64,000 nt of DNA from Neisseria chenwenguii (GCF_002216145.1 NZ_CP022278.1:1674001-1738000), one strand, 5' to 3'. Shown: positions 1 through 9,446, numbered from the stretch's first letter. Numbers and translations are program-made. The notes: generated by a model not told the origin, from the letters alone.

Positions 1-1
1 A

Positions 2-1216
2 ATCTGCGGTGGCACGGCAGGCGAAACGGTGGAAGCCGTAGGCAGACTGCCGTCTGAAAAACGCGTGTCCGTGCGCTTGGCGCGCGTGGAAAAACTGCTC
101 GGCGTCGCCATTCCCGCCGCGCAAATCGAAACAATTTTGCAACGCCTTGGGTTGAACCCCGTTGCCGTTTCAGACGGCTTTGAAGTGACCGCACCGGGCT
201 TCCGTTTCGACATCGAAATCGAGGCCGATCTCATCGAAGAAATCGGCCGCGTGTACGGCTACGAAAACATTCCCGACGACGCCACCTCAGGCCGTCTGAA
301 AATGATCAGGCTGCCTGAAACCCGACGCAGCCGCTTCGCCCTCTATAACGAAATGGCCGCGCGCGGCTACCGCGAGGTCGTCAGCTACGCGTTTGCCAAC
401 GAGCAGTGGGAAACCGATTTCGCCGCCAGCGCCGACCCCATCCGCCTGCAAAACCCGCTGGCCGCACAATACGCCGTGATGCGTTCCACCCTCATCGGCG
501 GGTTGGTCGAAATCCTGCAAAACAACCTGAACCGCAAGCAAAACCGCGTGCGCATCTTCGAAATCGCCCGCGTGTTCCGCAAACATTCAGACGGCAGTTT
601 CGAGCAGACCGAACGCCTCGGCGGCCTCGTATACGGCAGCGCCGCGCCCGAACAATGGGGTGAAAAAGCCCGTGCTGCCGATTTTTACGACGTTAAAGCC
701 GACGTCGAACAGCTTTTGTCCGGTAAAAATGCCGCCTTCGCCAAAGCCGCCCACCCCGCGCTGCACCCCGGCCGCACCGCCGAAATCCTGCTCGACGGCC
801 GAACCGTCGGCTTCATCGGCGAGCTGCACCCGCAATGGCTGCAAAAATACGACTTGCCGCAAGCCCCGCTGGTGTTCGAAATCGACACCGCCGCCGTACT
901 CGCACGCGACAAAACCGTGTACCGCCCCGTTTCCAAATTCCAACCCGCCCGCCGCGATCTGGCCTTCGTCATGCCCGAAGCCATGACCCACGACCAGCTT
1001 CTCACCGCCTTACGCAGCGTAAAAAGCCCGCTGATTCAAGAGATTGAAGTATTCGACGTGTACCGCGGCGCCGGCCTGCCCGAAGGCGCAAAAAGCATGG
1101 CGGTGAAAGTGCTGCTCCAAGACATGAATGCAACACTGACCGATGAAGCGGTGGAGCCGGTGATGGCGAAAATGGTGGAAGCCGCCGCCGCAACCGGCGC
1201 GCAACTGCGCGGTTAA
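2..1216 (+). CDS. pheT: Phenylalanyl-tRNA synthetase beta subunit, 3' part (partial)
   Basis: Charges tRNA-Phe with phenylalanine as the beta subunit of the alpha2-beta2 cytoplasmic synthetase. The reading frame is open from the first bases of the window, so the gene starts upstream and about half of a typical 790-residue protein is present. The visible part begins in the B5 DNA-binding-like domain (region with ICGGTAGE, then RVEKLLGV and IDLIEEIGRVYGYE-type sequence), passes through the catalytic-like core (MRSTLIGGLVEILQNNLNR) and ends with the ferredoxin-fold anticodon-binding domain (YRPVSKFQPARRDLAFVMPE to the C-terminus). A hairpin terminator follows and then ihfA, the usual pheT-ihfA order of proteobacteria. 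Identification is secure. Confidence 0.95.
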   Translation: MCGGTAGETVEAVGRLPSEKRVSVRLARVEKLLGVAIPAAQIETILQRLGLNPVAVSDGFEVTAPGFRFDIEIEADLIEEIGRVYGYENIPDDATSGRLKMIRLPETRRSRFALYNEMAARGYREVVSYAFANEQWETDFAASADPIRLQNPLAAQYAVMRSTLIGGLVEILQNNLNRKQNRVRIFEIARVFRKHSDGSFEQTERLGGLVYGSAAPEQWGEKARAADFYDVKADVEQLLSGKNAAFAKAAHPALHPGRTAEILLDGRTVGFIGELHPQWLQKYDLPQAPLVFEIDTAAVLARDKTVYRPVSKFQPARRDLAFVMPEAMTHDQLLTALRSVKSPLIQEIEVFDVYRGAGLPEGAKSMAVKVLLQDMNATLTDEAVEPVMAKMVEAAAATGAQLRG

Positions 1217-1242
1217 GCCCCTTTTTATACCGCCAAACAGCG

Positions 1243-1275
1243 AAATCGGGCAGGGCGGAAAATCTGCCCGATTTT
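1243..1275 (+). terminator. Rho-independent terminator after pheT
   Basis: An 11-bp perfect inverted repeat (AAATCGGGCAG / CTGCCCGATTT) encloses a short loop and runs into T residues, 27 bases after the pheT stop codon. It probably ends or attenuates transcription between pheT and ihfA. Confidence 0.7.
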
Positions 1276-1287
1276 CCACTTTGGTAC

Positions 1288-1316
1288 TTGAATTTTAAGC
1301 GAAAATTAGTAATAAT
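1288..1316 (+). promoter_or_regulatory. Candidate sigma-70 promoter of ihfA
   Basis: TTGAAT and TAATAA hexamer-like boxes lie 16-17 bases apart, about 30 bases before the ihfA start and just past the pheT terminator hairpin. This is a sequence match only; an extra promoter inside pheT is possible. Confidence 0.4.
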
Positions 1317-1345
1317 CCTCACCTCTTGAAACAGAAGGGAATAAC

Positions 1346-1648
1346 ATGACTCTGACTAAAGCCGAATTGGCCGACATTTTGGTGGATAAAGTAAGCAACG
1401 TGACCAAAAACGATGCCAAAGAAATCGTCGAACTCTTTTTCGAAGAAATCCGCACCACATTAGCGCGCGGCGAAGAAATCAAAATCTCAGGCTTCGGCAA
1501 TTTCCAGTTGCGCGACAAACCGCAGCGCCCCGGCCGCAACCCGAAAACCGGCGAAGAAGTACCGATTACCGCCCGCCGCGTGGTTACATTTCATGCCAGC
1601 CAAAAACTCAAAGGTATGGTGGAGCACTACTATGACAAACAGCGCTAA
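1346..1648 (+). CDS. ihfA: Integration host factor alpha subunit
   Basis: Nucleoid protein that pairs with IHF-beta and bends DNA sharply in the minor groove, acting in recombination and transcription. The 100-residue length is exactly that of the family. The DNABII signature is present ([23 protein letters not shown]), with the arm containing the intercalating Pro of the RNPKTGE segment. The start is supported by a GAAGGGAAT ribosome-binding site. The next small gene overlaps its last 17 bases, so the two are probably translated together. The same pair downstream of pheT is common in beta- and gammaproteobacteria. Confidence 0.96.
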   Translation: MTLTKAELADILVDKVSNVTKNDAKEIVELFFEEIRTTLARGEEIKISGFGNFQLRDKPQRPGRNPKTGEEVPITARRVVTFHASQKLKGMVEHYYDKQR

Positions 1649-1952
1649 CCCCCTTATTCCCGCCAAGCGCTATTTCACGCTCGACGAATTGTGCGAACTG
1701 GTACAAATCAGCCCGATGCAGTTTGCCCAATGGCAGCGCGAAAACGGCGTAGTCGTCGGCTACGGCGGCGACCGCTATACCCGCGCCGATGCAGTTAAGC
1801 TATTGAAACTGAAAGACACTTTCGCACCCTATATCGACGGTCTCAGCCAAGGCAGATTGGATGCCGAAGGTAATCCTGCCGCCGATGCGGAAGAAGTCCG
1901 CAGCAGCTTGAAAAAAATTCTGGCAGGCGTCGAGCAGGCATTGGCCGGATAA
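1632..1952 (+). CDS. Small MerR-like helix-turn-helix protein
   Basis: A 106-residue basic protein beginning at an ATG that overlaps the end of ihfA. A longer reading frame exists upstream but would be read through ihfA, so the overlapping ATG is preferred. The segment [20 protein letters not shown] followed by [16 protein letters not shown] looks like the N-terminal winged-helix of MerR proteins, including the Y-TRxDv motif, but no effector domain follows. The C-terminal 35 residues are acidic and helical. Its role is unknown; conservation next to ihfA suggests a housekeeping regulator. Confidence is high that it is a gene and moderate for the fold. Confidence 0.8.
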   Translation: MTNSANPLIPAKRYFTLDELCELVQISPMQFAQWQRENGVVVGYGGDRYTRADAVKLLKLKDTFAPYIDGLSQGRLDAEGNPAADAEEVRSSLKKILAGVEQALAG

Positions 1953-2172
1953 ATTTTTATAGCCGGATGGCTGAAAACGGATGCTAAACAGTCGGGTATC
2001 AATGATATGGTAGGAAAAATATTTTAGATTTGTTTTATTTATAGCGATCGAAGATGAACCAATTAGTGTACCCACTAATTGGTTTTTATATTAAATGATT
2101 CAGAAACAATGCCGTACTAAGAGTTTGTCTTACGGAAGCACTTATCTTTTTTGATCAATAAACTTGCACCTC
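1953..2172. other. A+T-rich spacer at the left edge of the FrpC island
   Basis: No gene is visible here. Base composition drops sharply after the MerR-like gene, marking the left limit of the accessory island. A short inverted repeat (CCAATTAGTG / CACTAATTGG, around 2058-2084) could be a terminator or an operator-like site. Confidence 0.5.
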
Positions 2173-2207
2173 AGGCCGTCTGAAACCAAACCACTTTTCA
2201 GACGGCC
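2173..2207. terminator. Paired-DUS hairpin between convergent genes
   Basis: Two complete 12-mer uptake sequences in inverted orientation (AGGCCGTCTGAA ... TTCAGACGGCCT) form a stem between the MerR-like gene and the convergent RTX gene. It can serve both DNA uptake and bidirectional termination. Confidence 0.75.
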
Positions 2208-2221
2208 TTTCTTTATCAGTT

Positions 2222-5200
2222 TTAAATCACGCTGACATTGGCAGAAGAATCCACTTTTACCGTTGCATCTTCAAAGGCGAACTGCTTGTATTGGTAAGAT
2301 GAACCGTAGAAGAAGTTTTGCACGTTTACCTGATCCTCGCTATCGAAAGCCTTAACCAGCAAATCACTGCCATTGCGGGTAAAGGTAGTATTTTCGAGCA
2401 AAGCGTTTTCAAACTGCAAAACATCGATATGATCGATACTGCTGCCATAGTCGGAAACCACATCTTTACCGTGGCCTTTGGCAAAGACGTAAGTATCGGC
2501 ACCGTAGCTTCCACCTTCCAAACGGTCGTTACCTGCACCGCCGACAAGGATGTCGCTGCCGTTTTCGCCGTAGAGCGTATCATCGCCGTCACCGCCATTC
2601 AACGCATCGTTACCGTCGCCACCGTAAAGGGTGTCGCTGCCGTCGCCGCCGTCGAGCGCATCATCTCCTGCGCGGGCGGAAAGATAGTCGTTGCCCGCCC
2701 CTCCATTGATGGCATCTTTGCCTTCCCAGCCGTAGAGGTGGTTATTGGATCCGTTGCCGTTGGTTTCAAACACAATATTGCGGACATCTTCTGTAGAAGT
2801 CGTTTTATCGGTGAAAGCAAAATTCATATAACGGTAGTTGTCGCCATAGAAATAATTTTGGACAGTAACTTGGCTGCCGTCATTAAATGCAGCAATAACC
2901 AAATCGTTGCCGCTGCGGGTAAAGACCGCATCGGCAAAGTTGGCGCCGTCGAAACGTAAGGTATCGGTATGCTCGGCTTTGCTGCCGTAGTCGGAAACGA
3001 CATCCTGACCGTGACCTTTGGCGAAGACGTAGGTGTCGGCTTCGTAAGAGCCTGCGTAGAGTTTGTCGTTGCCGCTGCCGCTGATAAGGATGTCGGAACC
3101 CGCTTCGCCGTTAAGGGCATTGTCGCCGGAAGAGGCGACCAGCGTATCGCTGCCGTTGCCGCCGTAAAGGTTGTCGTTGCCTTCGCCGCTTTCCAAACGG
3201 TCGTCGCCGTCACCGCCGTAGAGGTAATCGTTGCCCGCACCGCCACGCAAAACGTCGTTGCCGTTGTAGCCGGAGAGGTTGTCGTTGCCCAAACCGCCGT
3301 CCAATACGTCGATGGTGTCCCAGCCATAGAGGGTATCGTTGCCGTCTGAACCGTTGCCTTCGACGGTAACGGCAGCCATATCTTCAGCCGTTACGGTTTT
3401 GTCGGCAAAGGCAAACTGGTAGTAGCGGGAGGACCAACTGTTGAAATAGCCGTCGACTGTTACCGCATCATCGCCGCCGAAGGCTTTGATAACGAGGTTG
3501 TTGCCGTCGCGAGTAAAGACCGCATCGGCAAAGTTGGCGCCGTCGAAACGCAGGGTATCGGTATGCTCGGCTTTGCTGCCGTAGTCGGAAACGACATCCT
3601 GACCGTGACCTTTGGCGAAGACGTAGGTGTCGGCTTCGTAAGAGCCTGCGTAGAGTTTGTCGTTGCCGCTGCCGCTGATAAGGATGTCGGAACCCGCTTC
3701 GCCGTTAAGGGCATTGTCGCCGGAAGAGGCGACCAGCGTATCGCTGCCGTTGCCGCCGTAAAGGTTGTCGTTGCCTTCGCCGCTTTCCAAACGGTCGTCG
3801 CCGTCACCGCCGTAGAGGTAATCGTTGCCCGCACCGCCACGCAAAACGTCGTTGCCGTTGTAGCCGGAGAGGTTGTCGTTGCCCAAACCGCCGTCCAATA
3901 CGTCGATGGTGTCCCAGCCATAGAGGGTATCGTTGCCGTCTGAACCGTTGCCTTCGACGGTAACGGCAGCCATATCTTCAGCCGTTACGGTTTTGTCGGC
4001 AAAGGCAAACTGGTAGTAGCGGGAGGACCAACTGTTGAAATAGCCGTCGACTGTTACCGCATCATCGCCGCCGAAGGCTTTGATAACGAGGTTGTTGCCG
4101 TCGCGAGTAAAGACCGCATCGGCAAAGTTGGCGCCGTCGAAACGCAGGGTATCGGTATGCTCGGCTTTGTTGCCGTAGTCGGAAACGACATCCTGACCGT
4201 GACCTTTGGCGAAGACGTAGGTGTCGGCTTCGTAAGAGCCTGCGTAGAGTTTGTCGTTGCCGCTGCCGCTGATGAGGATGTCGGATCCTGCGCCGCCGTG
4301 CAGTTCGTCGTCGCCTGATTCGCCGGCAAGAATATCGTTGCCGTTGCTGCCGTGCAGACGGTCGTTACCGTTTCCGCCGTTTAAAATATCGTTGCCGTCG
4401 TATCCGTCTAAATAGTCGTTACCGTTTCCGCCAAGCAGATAGTTGGACGATTGGTTTCCGTAGAGTGATTCGTCTTTTTCCGTACCGATTTGATGTCCGA
4501 GCTTGGTAAAAGCTTCACTGCCCAATGCGTCGATGTAATCGGAAAGCGTACCGTCTTGTACAGCGGTTTCCACATAGTGAGCAAACAGTTCGCCTAATTC
4601 GGCAGAGGAATCGGCACTCATTTTCCCATACGCCAAAAACTCCCCCAAATCCACAAACGCTTTTTCAGGATTTTTTGCATACACTTCGCTGAATTTCGCC
4701 AATACGCCGCTGTAATCCAACGCGAATTCGTTGCCTTCGAGCTTGAGGCCGATTTCGTTCAAATACGGCTGCAGACGGGTTTGGAACAGCAGGCTTTCAT
4801 AGACGTTGCCGGCCAGCTTGTCGTAGGTGGCGCGGGCGGTGTCGAGGAAACTCAGGATTTGGTTGGCGTTTTGGACGTAGATAACCGCCGAGCGTTCGCC
4901 CGAGAATGCGTCCAAAACGGCGATTTTCTGCAAAGATTCCTGAATTTTCAGCTTGTATTCTTCGGAGATTTCAACCGGCAGCAGCAGATTGCTCGCTTGT
5001 GACGGCGTCAGCGCCGTTCCTTCGTTTGCCGTCTTAATCATCGGCGGCAAAAACTGCACGCCCGTGCCGTAGGCGGGGTCGGTTTCCGCCCATTTGTTAA
5101 TCAGGCTGTTCAACAATTCCTGCTGCTCCGCTTTGGTTTCCGCCGCGCTGTAGGCTTTCAATGCCTCGGCTAATTCAGGCGAGAGGGCTGCGGCTTCACG

Positions 5201-6331
5201 CAAATCACGCAGTCTGCCGATGCCTTGGAGATTGGCGGCGCGCGCCTGTTCTTTGGTCAGGGTAACGGAATCGGCATAGCGGCTGTGGAGATGGTCTGCG
5301 GCAAGGAGCAAATCGCCCATTTGCGCGGTAGTGCCGTCGGCTTTGGTATAGCTGCCATCTTGGGCGAGGGTGTTGCCGTTGCCCAATGCTTTATTTGTGT
5401 CGGTATGGGCGACGTTGAGGGATTTCACGCCGGCATCGGCCAATGAAAACAGCTCACCCGCATCGCTGATGCCGTCCGAATCCAAATCACGCCAAATTTT
5501 CAATTCCTTAAAGCGCTCATCGTTTGCATCGACAATGCCGTCTGAATTGGTATCGAATTCGGCCAGCGCAGCAAAGCCGTTGGCAGCGGTGTTACCGTCT
5601 TTCAAAACATAGTTGTCGCCGAACAGTTCGCCGCCGTTGTTGACCTTGCCGTCGCCGTTCAAATCGACGACGAGCAGGCCGTCGTCGGCGGAAACCCAGC
5701 CTGTTGACGTGCGGATGCCGTCTTTGCTGTGGTCGAACAGCGCACCTGCGTAGCCTGAAGTGCCGACGGTTTCGATTCCGTCGCCGTCCAAATCCAAAGT
5801 GAGCGGGTCGTAAACGTGGTATTTGCCGTCGCGGTTGACTACAAGCCAGCCATCTTTCTTATTTTTTTGTAATTCATTTAGAAAAGTGTCTAACTGTCCA
5901 GATGGAAATCCTAATCCTCCATCAAAATCAGAGTCGGCCAGCCCTGCATCTCCTAATGCCTTACCTGCAAAATCAATACAGCTATTAGTTAATAAATTGT
6001 AACTGTCATCAAAGCCATCAATTTCACCATTTACTGCTCTATCAGGGAAAGAATTTAAACGATCATATTGTTCCTTTGTAATAGGTACAATGATTGAACT
6101 TATAGGATTTTCAGAATTTTCTTGATAGTTAGTATTATCATTGCGAACTATATTATCAGCACCGCTTTGGGACATGCTATTTCCTGTAGACCAGCCATAG
6201 CTATTGACTTCCCCTTCAGAACTTCTTGTTTCAATCCATACATGACCAAATCTTGAAGTTCCTCCGCTTGCTAATGGAGTACCTGCTTTGGAAAATTTTA
6301 CTGTTACTGTGTATTGAGTAGCACCGTTCAT
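2222..6331 (-). CDS. FrpC-family RTX protein with papain-like N-terminal domain
   Basis: A 1369-residue protein of three parts. Residues 1-165 form a unique A+T-rich-encoded domain with GHVWIE (His30) and LLTNSCIDF (Cys118), an order typical of permuted NlpC/P60-like or PPPDE cysteine hydrolases; this assignment is an inference. Residues 171-600 match the FrpC self-processing region: [16 protein letters not shown] places the autocleavage Asp-Pro at 175-176, followed by DLNGDG, DTNSDG and DLDSDG calcium loops. From about 640 come RTX nonapeptides (GGxGNDxL) with a duplicated 198-residue block, then a C-terminal tail likely to carry the type I secretion signal. A lipoprotein gene lies 16 bases upstream, as frpD does to frpC. 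No type I secretion genes are in the window. Confidence 0.9.
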   Translation of the reverse strand: MNGATQYTVTVKFSKAGTPLASGGTSRFGHVWIETRSSEGEVNSYGWSTGNSMSQSGADNIVRNDNTNYQENSENPISSIIVPITKEQYDRLNSFPDRAVNGEIDGFDDSYNLLTNSCIDFAGKALGDAGLADSDFDGGLGFPSGQLDTFLNELQKNKKDGWLVVNRDGKYHVYDPLTLDLDGDGIETVGTSGYAGALFDHSKDGIRTSTGWVSADDGLLVVDLNGDGKVNNGGELFGDNYVLKDGNTAANGFAALAEFDTNSDGIVDANDERFKELKIWRDLDSDGISDAGELFSLADAGVKSLNVAHTDTNKALGNGNTLAQDGSYTKADGTTAQMGDLLLAADHLHSRYADSVTLTKEQARAANLQGIGRLRDLREAAALSPELAEALKAYSAAETKAEQQELLNSLINKWAETDPAYGTGVQFLPPMIKTANEGTALTPSQASNLLLPVEISEEYKLKIQESLQKIAVLDAFSGERSAVIYVQNANQILSFLDTARATYDKLAGNVYESLLFQTRLQPYLNEIGLKLEGNEFALDYSGVLAKFSEVYAKNPEKAFVDLGEFLAYGKMSADSSAELGELFAHYVETAVQDGTLSDYIDALGSEAFTKLGHQIGTEKDESLYGNQSSNYLLGGNGNDYLDGYDGNDILNGGNGNDRLHGSNGNDILAGESGDDELHGGAGSDILISGSGNDKLYAGSYEADTYVFAKGHGQDVVSDYGNKAEHTDTLRFDGANFADAVFTRDGNNLVIKAFGGDDAVTVDGYFNSWSSRYYQFAFADKTVTAEDMAAVTVEGNGSDGNDTLYGWDTIDVLDGGLGNDNLSGYNGNDVLRGGAGNDYLYGGDGDDRLESGEGNDNLYGGNGSDTLVASSGDNALNGEAGSDILISGSGNDKLYAGSYEADTYVFAKGHGQDVVSDYGSKAEHTDTLRFDGANFADAVFTRDGNNLVIKAFGGDDAVTVDGYFNSWSSRYYQFAFADKTVTAEDMAAVTVEGNGSDGNDTLYGWDTIDVLDGGLGNDNLSGYNGNDVLRGGAGNDYLYGGDGDDRLESGEGNDNLYGGNGSDTLVASSGDNALNGEAGSDILISGSGNDKLYAGSYEADTYVFAKGHGQDVVSDYGSKAEHTDTLRFDGANFADAVFTRSGNDLVIAAFNDGSQVTVQNYFYGDNYRYMNFAFTDKTTSTEDVRNIVFETNGNGSNNHLYGWEGKDAINGGAGNDYLSARAGDDALDGGDGSDTLYGGDGNDALNGGDGDDTLYGENGSDILVGGAGNDRLEGGSYGADTYVFAKGHGKDVVSDYGSSIDHIDVLQFENALLENTTFTRNGSDLLVKAFDSEDQVNVQNFFYGSSYQYKQFAFEDATVKVDSSANVSVI
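2922..4109 (-). repeat. 594-bp tandem duplication inside the RTX region
   Basis: Two virtually identical 594-bp units (about 2922-3515 and 3516-4109) encode a 198-residue block containing [19 protein letters not shown], a [10 protein letters not shown] segment and a run of RTX nonapeptides. Diverged, partial copies flank it on both sides. The near identity shows a recent duplication or active homogenisation, and predicts length variation by slippage or recombination. Confidence 0.9.
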
Positions 6332-6347
6332 AGTTATCTCCTTGATT

Positions 6348-6866
6348 TTATTTGATTGATGTATCTACAAAAATGTCGATTGATGTTTGTATCTTCTTAT
6401 ATTTATCTATTGGCTTACTCCTGTCGGTTATTTCAAATCGATATTGACCTGCGGGTAGTGTGATAAATCCAAACGAACGGGTAAAAGCAGAATTTTTTGG
6501 ATTTTCAGTAATACTATCATTGTCATACGAGATATTATTTTGAGTGATGATTTTTGTGATAAATAACGAATAGTCATTTCCTGATTTTTTGTACCCTTTT
6601 ATTTCCAGTTCGAATGGATAGTTCAATTCTTTATACACCTTATAAGATGGATGCTTTGAACCATCTATAAACTCCGTCCTTAAGGAAATCAAATACGGTT
6701 TTTCTATATAGGTTTTTTCAATTTCAATTAAAATTTTCTTATTTTCTCCTAATGGGAAGACTTTATAATTTGGTTCAGGACTGGTCGCTGCATATAAAAA
6801 AGTTTTGGCAATACCACAACCTGAAAGAATAATTGTAAGAGCTATAGAAATTAATTTTTTTATCAT
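6348..6866 (-). CDS. Lipoprotein, probable partner (FrpD-like position) of the RTX protein
   Basis: A 172-residue lipoprotein: short basic N-terminus, hydrophobic stretch, lipobox LSGC with Cys at residue 17. The start is set by an AGGAGAG ribosome-binding site 4 bases before ATG; an upstream in-frame ATG lacks one. The rest is beta-rich and soluble ([14 protein letters not shown] near the end) and would face the periplasm or surface. It is A+T-rich, like the first 500 bases of the next gene and unlike the rest of it. The next gene starts 16 bases downstream, so the two are co-transcribed. In Neisseria meningitidis frpD, an outer-membrane lipoprotein gene, holds this position before frpC. A role as an immunity protein is inferred. 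I do not recognise the family with certainty. Confidence 0.8.
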   Translation of the reverse strand: MIKKLISIALTIILSGCGIAKTFLYAATSPEPNYKVFPLGENKKILIEIEKTYIEKPYLISLRTEFIDGSKHPSYKVYKELNYPFELEIKGYKKSGNDYSLFITKIITQNNISYDNDSITENPKNSAFTRSFGFITLPAGQYRFEITDRSKPIDKYKKIQTSIDIFVDTSIK

Positions 6867-6960
6867 AATTCTCTCCTGTGATTTAGAAACTCTATTCATA
6901 AAATATGAAGTAAGCTATATCTTATAGACTTACCTATACATCTTAAAGCACAATAATTAA

Positions 6961-6999
6961 ACCAGATTGAATTTTCCCCGAATGGCAAATTCACTACTT
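6961..6999. repeat. Recurring element at the head of a toxin unit, copy 1 (diverged)
   Basis: A motif of the form GATT-AATTTTCCCCGAATGGCAAATTCACTAC lies between the 3' end of one FrpC-type unit and the start of the next. Related copies occur at 8721-8760 and 15040-15079, always just upstream of a unit's small first gene. It may be a promoter region or a recombination boundary. Confidence 0.5.
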
Positions 7000-7049
7000 T
7001 TGACTGCAGCTTGTAAAGAAAAATGTTATTTGAGAATTTTCAGACAATC

Positions 7050-7805
7050 TCAAGTAACTTGGAAATAACGATAGTCGTTGCATCCCACAACATTGGAATA
7101 AGCGGTCAGTGCGGAGGCGAGTTCGGGCGACAGTACGGCGGCTTCACGCAAATCACGCAGTCTGCCGATGCCTTGGAGATTGGCGGCGCGCGCCTGTTCT
7201 TTGGTCAGGGTAACGGAATCGGCATAGCGGCTGTGGAGATGGTCTGCGGCAAGGAGCAAATCGCCCATTTGCGCGGTAGTGCCGTCGGCTTTGGTATAGC
7301 TGCCGTCTTGGGCGAGGGTGTTGCCGTTGCCCAATGCTTTATTTGTGTCGGTATGGGCGACGTTGAGGGATTTCACGCCGGCATCGGCCAATGAAAACAG
7401 CTCACCCGCATCGCTGATGCCGTCCGAATCCAAATCACGCCAAATTTTCAATTCCTTAAAGCGCTCATCGTTTGCATCGATAATGCCGTCTGAATTGGTA
7501 TCGAATTCGGCCAGCGCAGCAAAGCCGTTGGCAGCGGTGTTACCGTCTTTCAAAACATAGTTGTCGCCGAACAGTTCGCCGCCGTTGTTGACCTTGCCGT
7601 CGCCGTTCAAATCGACGACGAGCAGGCCGTCGTCGGCGGAAACCCAGCCTGTTGACGTGCGGATGCCGTCTTTATCGTGGTCAAATAAAGCGCCTGCGTA
7701 ACCTGAAGTGCCGACGGTTTCGATGCCGTCGCCGTCAAGGTCGAGAACCAACGGGTCGTAGACGTGGTATTTGCCGTCGCGGTTGGGGACTTCTTGCCAT
7801 TTTTT
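7050..7805 (-). pseudogene. FrpC self-processing module cut off by an in-frame stop
   Basis: Continues the frame of the DUF6973-like gene after a single TGA at 7806-7808: [18 protein letters not shown], then [11 protein letters not shown] and the same calcium-loop series as the full-length RTX protein. About 233 residues follow the Asp-Pro site, then the protein ends at YFQVT with a TGA that overlaps a decayed uptake sequence (AGATTGTCTGAA, 7039-7050). No second stop or frameshift is present, so the disruption looks recent, or the TGA (probably once a TGG Trp codon) is sometimes read through. The module is over 90 percent identical in sequence to the copies at 5.0-5.8 kb and 11 kb. Confidence 0.75.
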
Positions 7806-8240
7806 TCAATCTTCTGGTGTACACCATTTTCTTTCTTCCGGCTCTGTCCATTTTCGGGGATCATCAAGATCATTAATTTTTCTTCCTTCTTTTACTTTAT
7901 CGTATATCCATTTTTCTAATGAGTCAGACGTCTGGCCCGATTCCGTAGCTTTTTCCCAGTTGTGATATTCTTCTCTTCCTACGTTATTATTCCATTTATC
8001 CATATTTGTTTCATTGGCAGGATTAGGGCTATCTCTTTCATGATTGTCAAGAATTGTTTTTGCAAGATCATCTCCAAAATATTTAGTTAGTTTTGCACTT
8101 AATAGCGCGTGCCTATAAGCATCATAACTATCATTATGGGCATTAGAAAAATCTTTATTATCAAATCCTCCAAAATCATTTGCTCGATTAAAAGCGCTTC
8201 TTGTGAATGAGGAACCATTATAATAAGGATAGTAAGCCAT
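7806..8240 (-). CDS. DUF6973-like N-terminal domain of a FrpC-type unit
   Basis: A 144-residue A+T-rich-encoded protein. The run DAYRHALLSAKLTKYFGDD, then NHERDSPN, then MDKWNNNVGR matches the His/Asn pattern I associate with DUF6973, a domain seen at the ends of polymorphic toxins. This is recognition from memory and needs a profile search. Its ATG overlaps the stop codon of the upstream lipoprotein gene by one base (TAATG), indicating translational coupling. It ends at a TGA in frame with a downstream FrpC self-processing module, so the ancestral product was a fusion of about 396 residues. The isolated domain may still be made. Activity is not known. Confidence 0.75.
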   Translation of the reverse strand: MAYYPYYNGSSFTRSAFNRANDFGGFDNKDFSNAHNDSYDAYRHALLSAKLTKYFGDDLAKTILDNHERDSPNPANETNMDKWNNNVGREEYHNWEKATESGQTSDSLEKWIYDKVKEGRKINDLDDPRKWTEPEERKWCTPED

Positions 8241-8629
8241 TATTTAACTCCAATTGAAAAACTGTGATTTTGATTGTTTATAAGAATATATTGATGTTTT
8301 AACTTTGCTAAATTTATACATCTATTAATTATGTTATGCTCATAGTATAGGTCTTTGAGTTTGAACTGTTTAAAATGTTTGCTACTAGAATCATATAACC
8401 ATAGCATGGTTCCATTGGTTAACTGAGTGTAATTATTTGATTTTAATCCTGTTTCTTTATATACTAAATTTTGAAATGTTTCCTTTTGTTCATAAGGACT
8501 TTGAATGCATAAATATGTTGGATTTTTTGATAAATCAAAAATATTTATGTCATGGTTAGTGTCTAAATTGGTATAGTTATTACAAGAAGATAACATCGTT
8601 GTAATAATGAATAAGTAAACTGATTTCAT
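8240..8629 (-). CDS. Lipoprotein, candidate immunity protein
   Basis: A 129-residue lipoprotein with a 12-residue hydrophobic stretch and lipobox LSSC (Cys16), preceded by AAGGAAATT. The body is A+T-rich, Lys/Asn/Tyr-rich and has no family I recognise. The stop codon overlaps the start of the DUF6973-like gene, the tightest coupling in the island. Position and export match the lipoprotein before the RTX gene, but the sequences are unrelated, which fits a specific partner for each N-terminal domain. Immunity function is inferred from this arrangement only. Confidence 0.75.
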   Translation of the reverse strand: MKSVYLFIITTMLSSCNNYTNLDTNHDINIFDLSKNPTYLCIQSPYEQKETFQNLVYKETGLKSNNYTQLTNGTMLWLYDSSSKHFKQFKLKDLYYEHNIINRCINLAKLKHQYILINNQNHSFSIGVK

Positions 8630-8720
8630 AATTTCCTTAGTAAGTTTTGATTAGATGATGCCCAACAAAATCAAAGTATAGATTTTACCTAAAAAAGAAT
8701 CCCGTATTGAAAATATACGA

Positions 8721-8760
8721 CAAACGGTTTAAAGTTTACCCAAATGGCAAATTAATTACA
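8721..8760. repeat. Recurring element at the head of a toxin unit, copy 2
   Basis: CAAACGGTTTAAAGTTTACC followed by CAAATGGCAAATTAATTACA. It aligns closely with the copy at 15040-15079 (CAAGCGGATTAAATTTTACC, CAAACGGCAATTTAATTACT). It sits 92 bases upstream of the lipoprotein gene of this unit. Confidence 0.6.
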
Positions 8761-8787
8761 CCAAGCGACAATTGCCTGAATAAAAAT

Positions 8788-8813
8788 GCCATCTGAAAAA
8801 TTTCAGACGGCCT
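8788..8813. terminator. DUS hairpin at a module end
   Basis: A one-mismatch uptake sequence (GCCATCTGAA) pairs with a perfect inverted one. The TGA of the minus-strand module tail (8815-8813) overlaps the perfect copy. Confidence 0.6.
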
Positions 8814-8937
8814 CAGGCAGCTTGGACATAACGGTAGTTGTTACTTCTTAGGGCTTTGGTCTGCGCATTGGAATAGGCAGTCAGCGCGGAGGCAAGTTCG
8901 GGTGACAATGCGGCGGCCTCGCGTAAATCGCGCAAAT
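8813..8937 (-). pseudogene. Detached 3' end of a FrpC-type module (left inversion junction)
   Basis: Encodes only the last 40 residues of a processing module, from [14 protein letters not shown] to NNYRYVQAA, with no start codon of its own. At 8937/8938 the sequence switches to a plus-strand module fragment. The missing upstream part is the plus-strand gene ending at 13332, whose last module residues are [10 protein letters not shown]; joined together they give an uninterrupted module. So this is one product of an inversion, not random decay. The stop TGA overlaps a DUS. Confidence 0.85.
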
Positions 8938-9419
8938 TGTTTTCATTGGCCGATGCCGGCGTGAAATCCCTCAACGTCGCCCATACCGACACAAATAAAG
9001 CATTGGGCAACGGCAACACCCTCGCCCAAGACGGCAGCTATACCAAAGCCGACGGCACTACCGCGCAAATGGGCGATTTGCTCCTTGCCGCAGACCATCT
9101 CCACAGCCGCTATGCCGATTCCGTTACCCTGACCAAAGAACAGGCGCGCGCCGCCAATCTCCAAGGCATCGGCAGACTGCGTGATTTGCGTGAAGCCGCA
9201 GCCCTCTCGCCTGAATTAGCCGAGGCATTGAAAGCCTACAGCGCGGCGGAAACCAAAGCGGAGCAGCAGGAATTGTTGAACAGCCTGATTAACAAATGGG
9301 CGGAAACCGACCCCGCCTACGGCACGGGCGTGCAGTTTTTGCCGCCGATGATCCGAACCGTAAGCGAAGGTATGGGATTGACGTCGATGCGGGAGAAAGA
9401 CCATGGCCAAGCTGCTTGA
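8938..9419 (+). pseudogene. Detached FrpC module fragment (left inversion junction)
   Basis: Plus-strand module sequence that begins abruptly at [16 protein letters not shown] and continues through [14 protein letters not shown], the [12 protein letters not shown] segment and [12 protein letters not shown] to the end [10 protein letters not shown]. There is no start codon in a sensible context. Its missing 5' part is the minus-strand unit starting at 14413, which stops being module sequence at ...[10 protein letters not shown]; the two ends fit together to the base. The TGA overlaps an AGGCCGTCTGAA uptake sequence. Confidence 0.85.
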
Positions 9420-9446
9420 GGCCGTCTGAAAAAAGTTCAGACGGCA
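9419..9446. terminator. Paired-DUS hairpin after a module
   Basis: AGGCCGTCTGAA and TTCAGACGGCA in inverted orientation, starting inside the stop codon of the module fragment. Confidence 0.7.

Noticed and set aside
2318-3943. Plus-strand reading frames of 73-213 codons within the RTX gene
   Set aside because: They are antisense to a long, clear RTX coding sequence. Their Val/Ala-rich repeats simply mirror the GGxGNDxL codons, and they have no ribosome-binding sites.
2922-4109. Tandem repeats that could be taken for a CRISPR array
   Set aside because: Units are 594 bp, in frame, protein-coding and without spacers; no cas genes occur in the window.
7751-7806. Frameshift between the DUF6973-like domain and its module
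   Set aside because: The two frames are in phase (8240 and 7751 differ by a multiple of 3), so the break is a single TGA, not an indel.
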